From: an uncultured Pseudomonadota bacterium
Lineage (GTDB): Bacteria > Pseudomonadota > Alphaproteobacteria > Rs-D84
Reading direction: 5' to 3'
Length of the DNA stretch: 45,490 bases
Assembly (NCBI GenBank): GCA_902788485.1
Contig: CADAKI010000005.1
Coordinates: 1 to 45,490, forward strand
A model generated the notes under the pieces. That model worked only from the letters and a program-made list of their open reading frames with translations. It was not told the origin of the DNA and did no database searches. A program made the position numbers and the translations under genes. Positions 1-7,753 of the stretch are shown here, piece after piece (the stretch's first letter is position 1; every line of letters begins with the position of its first letter).

Positions 1-533
1 TCGCGCCAGGCGTTGCAATGTCTGTATCGCCACCATCGATTTTTTTACCATTGTCACCAATTTTACATTGAAATGTCGCCATATATGCCGCCATGTCCGC
101 CGCCGCATCTTTATCGGCATCTTTTTCGGCCAATCCCCGCGCCAATTCCATACCGCCAATTCCCGTCGCCGCCATGGTCAGACCCGACAGCATACGGTTT
201 TCAAACGATTGTTCGTTTTCCTTCATTGATTGATAATTTTCGCTTAATTCGTCCAGATTTTGTGTCAGTGCGTTTTTTAATTCATCTATCTGTTGAAAAA
301 TTTCTTGCCGTCGGTCTTGATTACTCTCGTCCCAACCAAGTTGTAATAATATATCATGGGTTTGCACGACTTGCTGGGTATCTGGATCATCAGGCACATC
401 TGTGGTTTCTTGTGATATTTCTGTGGTGGCGGCCGGATTGCCATCCAATGCGTCGCCATCATCACCAAATGCAATCATTGGGGTCAGTGCAAACACAAAC
501 AATACCGAAAAAATCAGTTTTTTATATGGCATA
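1..533 (-). CDS. Exported protein of unknown function (3' end outside the window)
   Basis: The minus-strand frame from ATG 533 stays open to the window edge, giving 177 codons with no stop. It begins MPYKKLIFSVLFVFALTPMI, a typical signal peptide with probable cleavage after AFG near residue 23. The mature part is acidic and Gln/Glu-rich: a region of probable helix or coiled coil (about residues 60-110), then a Gly/Ala-rich weakly hydrophobic stretch (LTMAATGIGGMELARGLA, about 118-135), then a Lys/Asp/Ala region with one Cys. A GAGAG motif lies 5-6 nt before the ATG and acts as a plausible ribosome-binding site. I do not recognise the family. Given the other exported proteins here it is probably periplasmic or surface-exposed, but that is inference. 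The signal peptide and reading frame are seen directly. Confidence 0.75.
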
Positions 534-649
534 ACATCTCTCGGAAAAATCGTACCAAAATCAAAACATTGATGTAAAGTGAATTTTCATAATCTGACAA
601 ATCTTAGATATAAAAAATACGCCACATATGGTTTGCCACCCACAACACT

Positions 650-715
650 GCCACATGCAAAAATTAAACCGGCAAAATGCCGGTTGAATTTTTGGTGCGG
701 GCGAAGGGAGTCCCT
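650..715 (-). repeat. Partial duplicate of the tRNA-Gly 3' end and its terminator
   Basis: This stretch repeats the region at 963-1028: the flank, the terminator hairpin (AACCGGC/GCCGGTT at 667-685), the AATTTTTGG trailer with CCA end, and the acceptor 3' strand plus start of the T arm (GGTGCGGGCGAAGGGA). It then breaks off inside the T arm. The hairpin loop reads AAAAT here and ATTTT next to the real tRNA, so the loop has been inverted while the stem is kept. It is a remnant of a tRNA-Gly copy and cannot fold as a full tRNA. Confidence 0.8.
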
Positions 716-931
716 CGGCAATTCTTGCCTGCGGGGAAACCGTGACGATTTTGGCGCATTTCACTTCCAAAATCTACTTGTGTTCCCTCGACACTTTCGT
801 GTCTGCGGGGAAACCGTGACGATTTTGGTGCGTTTCACTTCCAAAATCTACTTGTGTTCCCTCGACACTTTCGTGTCTGCGGGGAAACCGTAACGATTTT
901 GGTGCGTTTCACTTCCAAAATCTACTTGTTT
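711..931. repeat. Three tandem units of about 74 bp, tRNA-Gly-like
   Basis: Units start at 711, 784 and 858 (TCCCTCG), giving lengths 73, 74 and 74. Units 2 and 3 are almost identical; unit 1 diverges mainly in one hairpin. Units 2 and 3 have the stem GACAC/GTGTC around TTTC, and unit 1 has GGCAA/TTGCC around TTC, so stem pairing is kept although the sequence changed. The unit length equals the 74-nt tRNA-Gly next door. Landmarks occur in the same order as in that gene: TTTTGGTGCG (CCA end), CCCTCG, CTTTCGTG, CTGC, ACC. I read the units as degenerate tRNA-Gly-derived sequence. No convincing ORF explains the block, and 534-649 holds only the leader of the gene at 533. Confidence 0.75.
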
Positions 932-933
932 TC

Positions 934-953
934 GAACCCTCTGTATCGGGTTC
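934..953. other. Inverted repeat at the end of the 74-bp repeat array
   Basis: GAACCC (934-939) and GGGTTC (948-953) form a 6-bp stem around an 8-nt loop. It sits exactly where a fourth repeat unit would begin and replaces the usual hairpin. There is no T-tract, so it is not an obvious terminator. Confidence 0.55.
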
Positions 954-979
954 TCTTCCACCGCCACATGCAAAAATTA

Positions 980-1005
980 AACCGGCATTTTGCCGGTTGA
1001 ATTTT
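980..1005 (-). terminator. Terminator of tRNA-Gly
   Basis: The stem AACCGGC (980-986) and GCCGGTT (992-998) lies 7 nt downstream of the tRNA CCA end on the minus strand. It is followed there by TTTAATTTTTG. The same trailer design (AAAATTCAA, hairpin, TTTAATTTTT) follows tRNA-Pro at 42,855-42,873. Confidence 0.75.
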
Positions 1006-1079
1006 TGGTGCGGGCGAAGGGAATCGAACCCTCGTCTAAAGCTTGGGAAGCTTTCGTGCTGCCATTATACCACGCCCGC
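1006..1079 (-). tRNA. tRNA-Gly(CCC)
   Basis: Read on the minus strand, the 74-nt gene has acceptor GCGGGCG/CGCCCGC, discriminator A and encoded CCA. The anticodon stem is AAAGC/GCTTT around loop TTCCCAA, giving anticodon CCC (codon GGG). The T arm is GAGGGTTCGATTCCCTT. The sequence is very close to E. coli glyU as I remember it. The gene lies 52 bp downstream of the small gene ending at 1132 and may be co-transcribed with it. The adjacent 74-bp repeats and the partial duplicate at 650-715 appear to derive from it. Confidence 0.95.
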
Positions 1080-1131
1080 AAATATGCAGTCAATGATACA
1101 TATTCGTTTTTTGTTTGTCCAGGATAAAATA

Positions 1132-1392
1132 TTATCTGGTATGCGCCTGTGTATTATTGTTACACAATTTTTCTATACGCTGTTCAATAGACCGCAATAA
1201 TTGTTTTGTTGGTTTATTTTTGTACATAACAGACAACAATTTTGAAATTTGATTTACCACAGCAAAATCGTTGTTTTGTTTGGCTTGATACAATAACATC
1301 CCTAATCGATTTTTTAAATCGTCCCAATCAGTATCCAAACGTGAATATTTTGGATTGTGTTGTTTAAAATCGTTTTGTCGTTGGTCGTTCAT
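1132..1392 (-). CDS. Small hypothetical protein (86 aa)
   Basis: The reading frame can start upstream, but ATG 1392 is preceded by AAGGGGG at 5 nt spacing, so I use MNDQRQNDFKQHNPKYSRLD as the start. The protein is highly charged and Gln/Asn-rich with no membrane segment. Its middle (about residues 20-65, DWDDLKNRLGMLLYQAKQ onward) is probably helical, possibly a short coiled-coil or helical hairpin. It has its own promoter (TTGACA-N16-AATAAT, 1437-1464) and lies between the rfbA terminator and tRNA-Gly. I do not recognise the family, and no function is inferred. Confidence 0.65.
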   Translation of the reverse strand: MNDQRQNDFKQHNPKYSRLDTDWDDLKNRLGMLLYQAKQNNDFAVVNQISKLLSVMYKNKPTKQLLRSIEQRIEKLCNNNTQAHTR

Positions 1393-1436
1393 GTTTGCCC
1401 CCTTTGGTGGTAAAACCACGCCTGTTGCATATAAAA

Positions 1437-1464
1437 ATTATTGCAGAAATTTATCGTTTGTCAA
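1437..1464 (-). promoter_or_regulatory. Promoter of the 86-aa gene
   Basis: On the minus strand, TTGACA (1464-1459), a 16-bp spacer and AATAAT (1442-1437) lie about 45 bp before the start codon. The -35 is a perfect consensus hexamer. Confidence 0.55.
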
Positions 1465-1488
1465 ATTTTTATAATCTCCTTTGGTTAA

Positions 1489-1512
1489 AATAAAAACCGC
1501 CAAAACGGCGGT
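1489..1512 (-). terminator. rfbA terminator
   Basis: ACCGCC (1496-1501) and GGCGGT (1507-1512) form the stem. On the minus strand it is followed by TTTTTATTTT, immediately after the rfbA stop at 1517. Confidence 0.8.
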
Positions 1513-1516
1513 GTGT

Positions 1517-2401
1517 TTATTTTTGTTTTTCGTTCAATACGCGTTCCAAATATGTTCGATATTGACCGCGCGGCGCTTTATCAATCAACCGCGCCATTTG
1601 GGCGGCGTCAATAAATCCACGCGCAAACGCGATTTCTTCGATACATGCAATTTTGATACCTTGGCGTGCCTCTATCATTTGGACAAAGTTTCCCGAATCC
1701 ATCAAAGAATTTGGTGTTCCTGCATCCAGCCAAACATTTCCGCGATGCATTGGCACGACAGACATGCGTCCCTGGCGCAGATAGATGTTATTCAAATCCG
1801 TGATTTCATATTCCCCGCGTGCCGACGGCTTCAAATTGCGTGCATATTGCACGACATCCGACGGGTAAAAATACAGACCCACCGATGCAAAGTTAGATTT
1901 TGGTTTTGCCGGTTTTTCTTCGATTGATATGGCACGGTTGTTTTTATCAAATTCGACCACGCCGAAACGTTCCGGGTCTGATACTTGATATGCGAAAATT
2001 GTTGCGCGATTGTTTTGGTTCTTTTTGACCGCAGATTGAAAATCCGCAAACTCGGTATCCATATGGAAAATATTGTCACCCAATATCAGACACACATTGT
2101 TATCACCGATAAATTGTTCGCCAATAGTAAACGCCTGGGCAATGCCACGGGGTTGTGGTTGGATTTTATATGATATTTTCATACCCAACTGTTCCCCATT
2201 ACCCAATAATTTTTCGATATTAGGCGTATCGTTTGGTGTTGATATAATCAAAATATCCCGAATTTCAAAATGCATCAATGTTGACAAAGGATAATAAATC
2301 ATTGGTTTGTCGTACACCGGCAATAATTGTTTGGATATTGTTTTTGTTAATGGATATAATCTGGAACCACTCCCTCCGGCCAGTAAAATTCCCTTCATCA
2401 T
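1517..2401 (-). CDS. rfbA: Glucose-1-phosphate thymidylyltransferase
   Basis: The 294-aa product is the usual length for RmlA/RfbA. The enzyme makes dTDP-glucose from dTTP and glucose-1-phosphate, the first step to dTDP-L-rhamnose and other dTDP-sugars for surface polysaccharide. The N-terminal nucleotide-binding signature GGSGSRLYPLT (residues 9-19) is followed by the KQLLPVYDKPMIYYPLS sugar-phosphate region and the metal-binding ILGDNIFH. The family elements EEKPAKPKSNFA and GTPNSLMDSG are also visible. There are two adjacent ATG codons; AAAGG precedes both. The gene stands alone between its own promoter and terminator: rfbB, rfbC and rfbD are not in the window, so the rest of the pathway must be elsewhere. 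Confidence 0.95.
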   Translation of the reverse strand: MMKGILLAGGSGSRLYPLTKTISKQLLPVYDKPMIYYPLSTLMHFEIRDILIISTPNDTPNIEKLLGNGEQLGMKISYKIQPQPRGIAQAFTIGEQFIGDNNVCLILGDNIFHMDTEFADFQSAVKKNQNNRATIFAYQVSDPERFGVVEFDKNNRAISIEEKPAKPKSNFASVGLYFYPSDVVQYARNLKPSARGEYEITDLNNIYLRQGRMSVVPMHRGNVWLDAGTPNSLMDSGNFVQMIEARQGIKIACIEEIAFARGFIDAAQMARLIDKAPRGQYRTYLERVLNEKQK

Positions 2402-2434
2402 AAAACCTTTTGTTTGTGGGTTGTGTATATGTTC

Positions 2435-2462
2435 ATCATAATATAGAAAAGCATATTGTCAA
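2435..2462 (-). promoter_or_regulatory. rfbA promoter
   Basis: TTGACA (2462-2457), a 16-bp spacer and TATGAT (2440-2435) lie just upstream of rfbA on the minus strand. The spacing and hexamers fit a housekeeping sigma factor. Confidence 0.6.
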
Positions 2463-2473
2463 CGCAAAAACCG

Positions 2474-2926
2474 TCATTTTTGGTGTTGCTTGTTATTTTG
2501 CATGGGCATCCTGTTGCGACAAACAATCCGTAAAACATTTAATGGTGCACTGCGATTTCTCTTGTGCTTTTTAGATTTGCGCAATTTGCAATTTTCCGCC
2601 ATTTCGATAACAACATCCAAATCATAATTGCTTTCAATAACAATGGCAAATCCGTTCAACAATCCGTTTACAGATTTGATGTTGGTTGTCGGGTTTTGAA
2701 TTGTTTGAGTTTGCAGTGGCCCATCCCAAATATTTATGCGAACGCTTAATGCATAATCCAATGTTTTATCAATATTGGATTTTAATTTGTCCAAATCGTC
2801 ATCAACCAATGTTGCGCCCTTGGATGGGTCGGCCTTTTCTGCGATGAACATGGTGGGCTGGATGCCGGACACGATATAAATTGTATAGTTTTTATATATT
2901 TCTATTGCGTGTTTTCTTGTCGGCAT
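2474..2926 (-). CDS. Hypothetical protein (150 aa), downstream partner of the LysM protein gene
   Basis: The ATG at 2926 follows AAAGGAG at good spacing. The N-terminal half (KNYTIYIVSGIQPTMFIAEK) looks like beta strands, then a predicted helical acidic stretch (VDDDLDKLKSNIDKTLDYAL). The C-terminus is very basic (KLRKSKKHKRNRS) and could contact nucleic acid or phospholipid; this is inference. There is no signal peptide or membrane segment. It starts 16 bp after the LysM-protein stop and is almost certainly in the same transcript. I do not recognise the family. Confidence 0.65.
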   Translation of the reverse strand: MPTRKHAIEIYKNYTIYIVSGIQPTMFIAEKADPSKGATLVDDDLDKLKSNIDKTLDYALSVRINIWDGPLQTQTIQNPTTNIKSVNGLLNGFAIVIESNYDLDVVIEMAENCKLRKSKKHKRNRSAPLNVLRIVCRNRMPMQNNKQHQK

Positions 2927-2942
2927 CCATCTCTCCTTTGGT

Positions 2943-4094
2943 TTATTTGGGTTGAACAGGTATGTTTAACTTTTGTTTTGGAAAAATTAAATCCGGGTTT
3001 TGAATATCGTTGCGTGCGGCAATCACACTGAATAAAATTCCGCGCCGCATAAAGTTTCGCGCGATAATCCACAAACAATCACCGCGACGCACCGTATAAT
3101 ATGTATCGTCGTCGCCCGTCATTTTTGGCATAACAAATTTATGGGTTATGGTTGATATTATATTGCCATCGCCGTCATGCATACGGACCGACAAAGTATA
3201 TTCATCACCCGGTGTTAAATCGCCAACATCCGCACCCAAACCAAAATGTTTATAATCGGACACGCGTGCGGTCCCCAAAACATCATCGTTTAACATGGCG
3301 GACACGCGCAATCGTGGCAATCCATCCCCGGTTATAACCAAACGTCCATTGTCCAGATAATCAATTTTTGAAACAGACAAATCACCATCACGCAACATGG
3401 CGGGGGATTGTAAAACGCGACTGCCATCACGGGTCATCAACAATGATACCGAATTTTCCGGCCCGTGTTCCGACACATAAATAAATGCGTTGTCCGCCGA
3501 TTTCAATTTTGTTTCCACATCCATTAAATAAACCGTGTAATTACCCGCATCCCACGCGCGCATCGGTGCATAAACAAATTCGCCATTATTGTCGGTTATC
3601 AATGTCGCAACCAATTTTTTATTTGTATAAACAGACACGCGGGTGTCGGGTTTCCAACGGCCCGCAACAATAATTTTGCCATCGTCACCAATGCGTACAA
3701 TATCAAACATCGGCGTTTTGGGTTCTGCGACAACTGTGCGAATAATTGGTTCTGGCACAGGGCGCACAACCGTGCGATTTGTTGCGTGGCAAAATAAAAC
3801 CCAAATCGTCACAAATATAACAATCAATGCACACAAAATAGGGAACCAATATTCGCGCAATACCGATTTATTTTTTGCGGCGCCAACCGTTGTGTTTGAT
3901 TTTGTGTCGGTTGATTTTACCGCCGGCCGTCCAACAACGCGTCGTGCGGGATTTGGTTTTGCAAATAAATTCAATGATGTTAAAAATTCGCGTGAAAAAG
4001 AACGGCGGCGTTCGTGCCAATCTTGCTGTTGCGCAACCGCGCCATCAATCAAATCATCCGTAGAATTCTTTGTTCGACCCATTTTTTTGGACAT
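2943..4094 (-). CDS. Membrane-anchored Ig-like / LysM peptidoglycan-binding protein
   Basis: From the chosen start MSKKMGRTKNSTDD the product is 383 aa. The longer frame adds 10 residues upstream, but AAAGG lies before the ATG at 4094. Residues 1-80 are cytoplasmic, charged and Arg/Ser-rich. One transmembrane segment (about 83-102, FPILCALIVIFVTIWVLF) is followed by a periplasmic part with Ig-like repeats (DGKIIVAGRWKPDTRVSVYT at about 140, and NGRLVITGDGLPRLRVSAML further on). It ends in a LysM domain (about 332-380, YYTVRRGDCLWIIARNF with PKQKLNIP). I recall this Ig-plus-LysM layout as widespread in Alphaproteobacteria, where it is presumed to bind peptidoglycan. The 150-aa gene follows 16 bp later. 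Confidence 0.85.
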   Translation of the reverse strand: MSKKMGRTKNSTDDLIDGAVAQQQDWHERRRSFSREFLTSLNLFAKPNPARRVVGRPAVKSTDTKSNTTVGAAKNKSVLREYWFPILCALIVIFVTIWVLFCHATNRTVVRPVPEPIIRTVVAEPKTPMFDIVRIGDDGKIIVAGRWKPDTRVSVYTNKKLVATLITDNNGEFVYAPMRAWDAGNYTVYLMDVETKLKSADNAFIYVSEHGPENSVSLLMTRDGSRVLQSPAMLRDGDLSVSKIDYLDNGRLVITGDGLPRLRVSAMLNDDVLGTARVSDYKHFGLGADVGDLTPGDEYTLSVRMHDGDGNIISTITHKFVMPKMTGDDDTYYTVRRGDCLWIIARNFMRRGILFSVIAARNDIQNPDLIFPKQKLNIPVQPK

Positions 4095-4149
4095 ACAACA
4101 CAAACCTTTAATAAATAACAACAAAAACTTAGCACAAAAAAGATACCGC

Positions 4150-4155
4150 TGTCAA
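4150..4155 (-). promoter_or_regulatory. Candidate -35 element for the LysM operon
   Basis: A perfect TTGACA on the minus strand lies about 56 bp before the start codon. The best -10 at an 18-bp spacing is TAAGTT, which is weak. It sits back to back with the pfk/pfp promoter on the other strand. Confidence 0.35.
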
Positions 4156-4163
4156 ACTTTTTA

Positions 4164-4172
4164 TGGTATAAT
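4164..4172 (+). promoter_or_regulatory. Extended -10 promoter of the phosphofructokinase gene
   Basis: TGGTATAAT is a perfect extended -10 (TGnTATAAT). No convincing -35 is visible at 16-18 bp, which is typical of extended -10 promoters. The leader to ATG 4199 is about 20 nt and includes GGAG. Confidence 0.6.
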
Positions 4173-4198
4173 ATACATGTTAAATAAATGGAGAATTC

Positions 4199-5281
4199 AT
4201 GAAAAAAATAGGCATTATGACAACCGGCGGTGATTGTTCGGGTTTGAATACGGCAATCTATGGTATTGTAATTGGTGCATCGCGTCGCGGTTGGACAACA
4301 TATGGTATATTGGATGGCACGGACGGCCTGGTGGGCGCGGAACCAAACATGATACGCATAACCCCGGATACATTGCCGCCCGAACAAATGCCCTTGGCGG
4401 GCAGTATTCTGCGTAATGGAAATGTTGGTATTACAAACAATTTTGAACACGCTGTGCAATCGGGTAAATTGCCCCAATTCACAAAACAATTAAAGAAAAA
4501 TTTGGCGGCGGCAAAACTGGACGCACTGATTTTAATTGGTGGCAATGGCAGTATTTCGCTGGCGTGGAATACGCGTGATATTTATTCTGATTTGCAACTG
4601 ATTTGTATTCCGAAAACGATTGATATGGATATACCATTAACCGACCGGACGATTGGTTTTGACACGGCGGTAAGTCAACTGACCGGTTTTTGTGATGATT
4701 TAATGTTGACCGCACGCAGTCACCATCGTTGGTTTGTTGTGCAATCTATGGGTCGCAAAAGTGGCATATTGGCATTGACGGCGGGGGTGGCGTGTGGCGC
4801 CACGGCAATTTTAATACCGGAAATAAAATTTGATATCGACAAATTGATTAAACACATTAAAAACGCACCAAACGATTACGGTATAATTATGGTATCCGAA
4901 GGTGTGACATTGCGCGGACATTCTGGAAAATCTGCGGAGATGATTTCACGAAAACTCACCGCCGCCGGCATCGCAAATCGAACCGCGTTCCCCGAACATA
5001 TCCAACGGGCAGGGTGCACAACCCCAAACGACAGAATATTGGCAATATCAATGGCGGATGCCGCATTGGATGCGATTGAAAATAATGAAACATATGTGAT
5101 GACGGCACTGCAAAATGGCGAAATCACGACCGTCGGAATTGACCGTGTTGTGTCATCTGGTCACCCAAGTCGTGATCCAAATATAACTGGATTAACTATA
5201 TCGGACGCCATGGTCAGTGACGATAACCCACTATTGGTTGCCGCAGACGAAATGGGAATATACATTGGCGAAATAAAATAA
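4199..5281 (+). CDS. 6-phosphofructokinase, Pfp/PfkA superfamily (phosphoryl donor uncertain)
   Basis: The 360-aa product phosphorylates fructose-6-phosphate to the 1,6-bisphosphate. Family motifs are clear: GGDCSGLN (10-17), GGNGS (114-118), PKTIDMD (138-144) with the catalytic Asp, MGRKSG (184-189), and HIQRAG (267-272). The donor-specificity positions disagree. Lys in PKTID is the residue typical of PPi-dependent enzymes (ATP enzymes have Gly, PGTID), while Gly in GGNGS is the ATP-type residue where PPi enzymes carry Asp. The usual Asp before it is Asn here. So the donor cannot be read from sequence alone. GGAG precedes the ATG at 5 nt. It is probably transcribed alone, since the next gene has its own promoter. 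Confidence 0.93.
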   Translation: MKKIGIMTTGGDCSGLNTAIYGIVIGASRRGWTTYGILDGTDGLVGAEPNMIRITPDTLPPEQMPLAGSILRNGNVGITNNFEHAVQSGKLPQFTKQLKKNLAAAKLDALILIGGNGSISLAWNTRDIYSDLQLICIPKTIDMDIPLTDRTIGFDTAVSQLTGFCDDLMLTARSHHRWFVVQSMGRKSGILALTAGVACGATAILIPEIKFDIDKLIKHIKNAPNDYGIIMVSEGVTLRGHSGKSAEMISRKLTAAGIANRTAFPEHIQRAGCTTPNDRILAISMADAALDAIENNETYVMTALQNGEITTVGIDRVVSSGHPSRDPNITGLTISDAMVSDDNPLLVAADEMGIYIGEIK

Positions 5282-5287
5282 AAATTA

Positions 5288-5315
5288 TTGAAAAAGCGAA
5301 TAAATATATTATACT
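5288..5315 (+). promoter_or_regulatory. Promoter of the 145-aa Cys/His-rich gene
   Basis: TTGAAA (5288-5293), a 16-bp spacer and TATACT (5310-5315) start immediately after the preceding stop codon and lie 22 bp before ATG 5338. Confidence 0.6.
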
Positions 5316-5337
5316 TGCATCAAAAAGCGAGGTAAAA

Positions 5338-5775
5338 ATGCCATTTGATAATAATTATACTTCTACAGAAGTGTGGTTGAGTTTTGATGAACCTGTGAAA
5401 GGAAAACGTTTCATGTGTGGTTATATTCCACATAGTCAGGTTGTGGATTATGTGAACAAAGCGGGGCATTTTGTTCCGCCAAAAGGGCATTGTATGCCAC
5501 ATCATGTGTATTTTGATATGCATATACATCCATTTAAAATACATGATGAAATGCGTGTGCGGCAATGTTTGTATATTGTTGTTAAAAATTCACGTTATAT
5601 GAATTGTCCTTGTGGTGCAATGTGCCCAAAAAAGAATTTAACACACATTGATGAATGTTTGGATCAATGTATTGCTAATATCCAAAATGGTAAGTGCAAA
5701 GATGCATTTGTCATAGAAAACATCGGCAAACTATTTTATGCGCACAAATATAAAGATAATAACAATCAAATGTAA
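5338..5775 (+). CDS. Hypothetical Cys/His-rich protein (145 aa)
   Basis: The start follows GCGAGG at about 5 nt. There is no signal peptide or membrane segment. The protein has many His (GHCMPHHVYFDMHIHPF, near residue 51) and clustered Cys (MNCPCGAMCPKK near 94, then DECLDQC and GKC), a pattern compatible with a metal-binding or zinc-ribbon-like fold, though I cannot assign one. Codon choice looks more AT-rich than in neighbours (TGT, GAT and AAA dominate), which may mean recent acquisition. It has its own promoter and is convergent with dnaK. The function is unknown. Confidence 0.6.
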   Translation: MPFDNNYTSTEVWLSFDEPVKGKRFMCGYIPHSQVVDYVNKAGHFVPPKGHCMPHHVYFDMHIHPFKIHDEMRVRQCLYIVVKNSRYMNCPCGAMCPKKNLTHIDECLDQCIANIQNGKCKDAFVIENIGKLFYAHKYKDNNNQM

Positions 5776-5804
5776 AAAAAAAACACCGCCAATTTGGCGG
5801 TGTT
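5773..5804 (-). terminator. dnaK terminator
   Basis: AACACCGCC (5782-5790) and GGCGGTGTT (5796-5804) form a 9-bp stem. On the minus strand it is followed by a run of T from the A-tract at 5773-5783, so it mainly serves dnaK. The plus-strand side has no T-tract. Confidence 0.85.
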
Positions 5805-5823
5805 ATCAAAAGAACCAAACAAA

Positions 5824-7719
5824 TTATTTCTTTTCAGAAAAATCTGCGTCGGTTGTGTTGTTGTCATTACCCGATTCAGAATTTCCTGCATTTGCCTGTT
5901 GTTCGGCTTGTGCGGCTTTATAAACTGCTTCGCCTAACTTCATGGCTTTTTCTGTTAATGCGTCTGTCTTTTCTTTCAATGATTCAACCGTTGCATTTTC
6001 GTTTTTCAATTCTGCTGCCAATGCATCCTTGGCATCTTCGATTGCTTTCTTTTCGTCGGCAGAAATCTTGTCACCGTGTTCTTTCAAAGATTTTTCAATC
6101 GAAAATACTGCGGTTTCTGCCTGGTTTTTCGCCTCGACCAATTCGCGTTTTTTCTTGTCCGCGTCGGCGTTGGCTGCGGCCTCGTCAACCATGCGTTTGA
6201 TTTCATCTTCGGATAATCCACCATCAGATTTAATCGAAATCGCCTGTTCTTTGCCGGTGCCTTTATCTTTCGCAGACACATGCACGATACCGTTTGCATC
6301 AATATCAAAAGAAACCTCGATTTGTGGCATACCGCGTGGCGCCGGTGCGATACCTTCCAAATTAAATTGTCCCAACAATTTGTTGTCGGCCGCCATATCG
6401 CGTTCACCTTGGAATACGCGAATTGTCACCGCCGATTGATTGTCTTCGGCCGTCGAGAATACCTGGGATTTTTTTGTTGGAATTGTTGTGTTGCGGTCAA
6501 TCAAACGCGTGAACACACCACCCAATGTTTCAATACCCAACGACAATGGGGTCACATCCAACAACAAAACATCCTTTACATCGCCCTTTAAAACACCACC
6601 CTGGATTGCGGCACCCATGGCGACCACTTCATCCGGGTTCACGCCCTTGTGTGGTTCGCGACCAAAGAATTCTTTAACCGTTTCGACAACTTTTGGCATA
6701 CGGGTTTGCCCACCGACCAAAATCACTTCATTGATGTCAGATTTCGAAATACCCGCATCTTTTAACGCTTTTTCGCATGGTTCAATGGTTTTGCGAATCA
6801 AATCATCAACCAAAGATTCCAACTTGGCACGTGTCAATGTTGTGTTGAAATGTTTTGGACCCGTTGCGTCCGCCGTCAAGAACGGTAAATTGATATCCGC
6901 AGATGTCTTGGATGATAATTCAATTTTTGCCTTTTCTGCGGCTTCTTTTAATCTTTGCAATGCCAATTTGTCATTTGACAAATCGATACCGGTCTGTGCT
7001 TTGAATTCTTCAATCAAATATTTCAAAATGCGCGCATCGAAATCAGACCCACCCAATGCCGTATCGCCATTGGTTGATTTAACCTCGAACACACCATCAA
7101 CGATTTCCAAAATGGATACATCGAACGTTCCACCACCCAAATCATAAACCGCGATAGTGCCGTTTTTATCCTTGTCCAAACCATATGCCAATGCCGCTGC
7201 GGTTGGTTCGTTCACAATACGCAAAACATTTAACCCCGCAATACGACCGGCGTCCTTGGTTGCCTGACGTTGTGAATCATTGAAATACGCCGGTACGGTA
7301 ATAACCGCATCCGTCACGGTTTCGCCCAAATAATTTTCGGCATCTTTTTTCAGTTTTGCCAAAATCATGGCCGAAATTTGGGACGGGGCATATTTTTTAC
7401 CATCCATTTCAACCCATGCGTCGCCATTATCACCGGCCACGATTTTGTATGGAACACGTTTTTCAATTTCTTTAACGGCCGGACTGTCATAACGCAGGCC
7501 CATCAAACGTTTGATTTCATAAATTGTGTTTTCTGGGTTTGTCACCGCCTGGTTTTTTGCGGTAATTCCAACCAGTTGTTCGCCATTTTGCGTCAATGCC
7601 ACAACCGACGGGGTTGTGCGTTGACCCTCGGCATTTTCGATGATTTTCGGATCTGACCCATCCATAAATGCCATTGCAGAATTGGTTGTACCTAAATCGA
7701 TACCTAATACTTTTGCCAT
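5824..7719 (-). CDS. dnaK: Chaperone protein DnaK (Hsp70)
   Basis: The 631-aa product is full length. The ATP-binding signatures [13 protein letters not shown] (6-18), [17 protein letters not shown] and [14 protein letters not shown] are intact. The interdomain linker [16 protein letters not shown] leads into the substrate-binding domain. The C-terminal lid is Gln/Ala- and Asp-rich and ends [11 protein letters not shown] rather than with a clear EEVKDKK-type tail. DnaK refolds proteins in an ATP cycle with DnaJ and GrpE; neither gene is next to it here. AAGGAGG lies 7 nt before the ATG. A strong RpoH promoter lies upstream (7756-7783), so heat induction is expected. Confidence 0.98.
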   Translation of the reverse strand: MAKVLGIDLGTTNSAMAFMDGSDPKIIENAEGQRTTPSVVALTQNGEQLVGITAKNQAVTNPENTIYEIKRLMGLRYDSPAVKEIEKRVPYKIVAGDNGDAWVEMDGKKYAPSQISAMILAKLKKDAENYLGETVTDAVITVPAYFNDSQRQATKDAGRIAGLNVLRIVNEPTAAALAYGLDKDKNGTIAVYDLGGGTFDVSILEIVDGVFEVKSTNGDTALGGSDFDARILKYLIEEFKAQTGIDLSNDKLALQRLKEAAEKAKIELSSKTSADINLPFLTADATGPKHFNTTLTRAKLESLVDDLIRKTIEPCEKALKDAGISKSDINEVILVGGQTRMPKVVETVKEFFGREPHKGVNPDEVVAMGAAIQGGVLKGDVKDVLLLDVTPLSLGIETLGGVFTRLIDRNTTIPTKKSQVFSTAEDNQSAVTIRVFQGERDMAADNKLLGQFNLEGIAPAPRGMPQIEVSFDIDANGIVHVSAKDKGTGKEQAISIKSDGGLSEDEIKRMVDEAAANADADKKKRELVEAKNQAETAVFSIEKSLKEHGDKISADEKKAIEDAKDALAAELKNENATVESLKEKTDALTEKAMKLGEAVYKAAQAEQQANAGNSESGNDNNTTDADFSEKK

Positions 7720-7753
7720 ATTTTATGCCTCCTTAAAAAATATTTGCTAACCC

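Noticed and set aside
579..893. Open frames across the repeat block
   Set aside because: The frames follow the repeats, lack ribosome-binding sites, and the block is better explained as tRNA-derived non-coding sequence.
711..931. CRISPR array
   Set aside because: There are only three units, they are directly abutting with no unique spacers, and there are no cas genes.
1006..1079. Complete integrated element at tRNA-Gly
   Set aside because: Only about 313 bp separate the intact gene and partial copy and no integrase is present; at most this is a remnant.
6440..7147. Long plus-strand open frame inside dnaK
   Set aside because: It is the antisense shadow of a strongly conserved gene and has no start signals.
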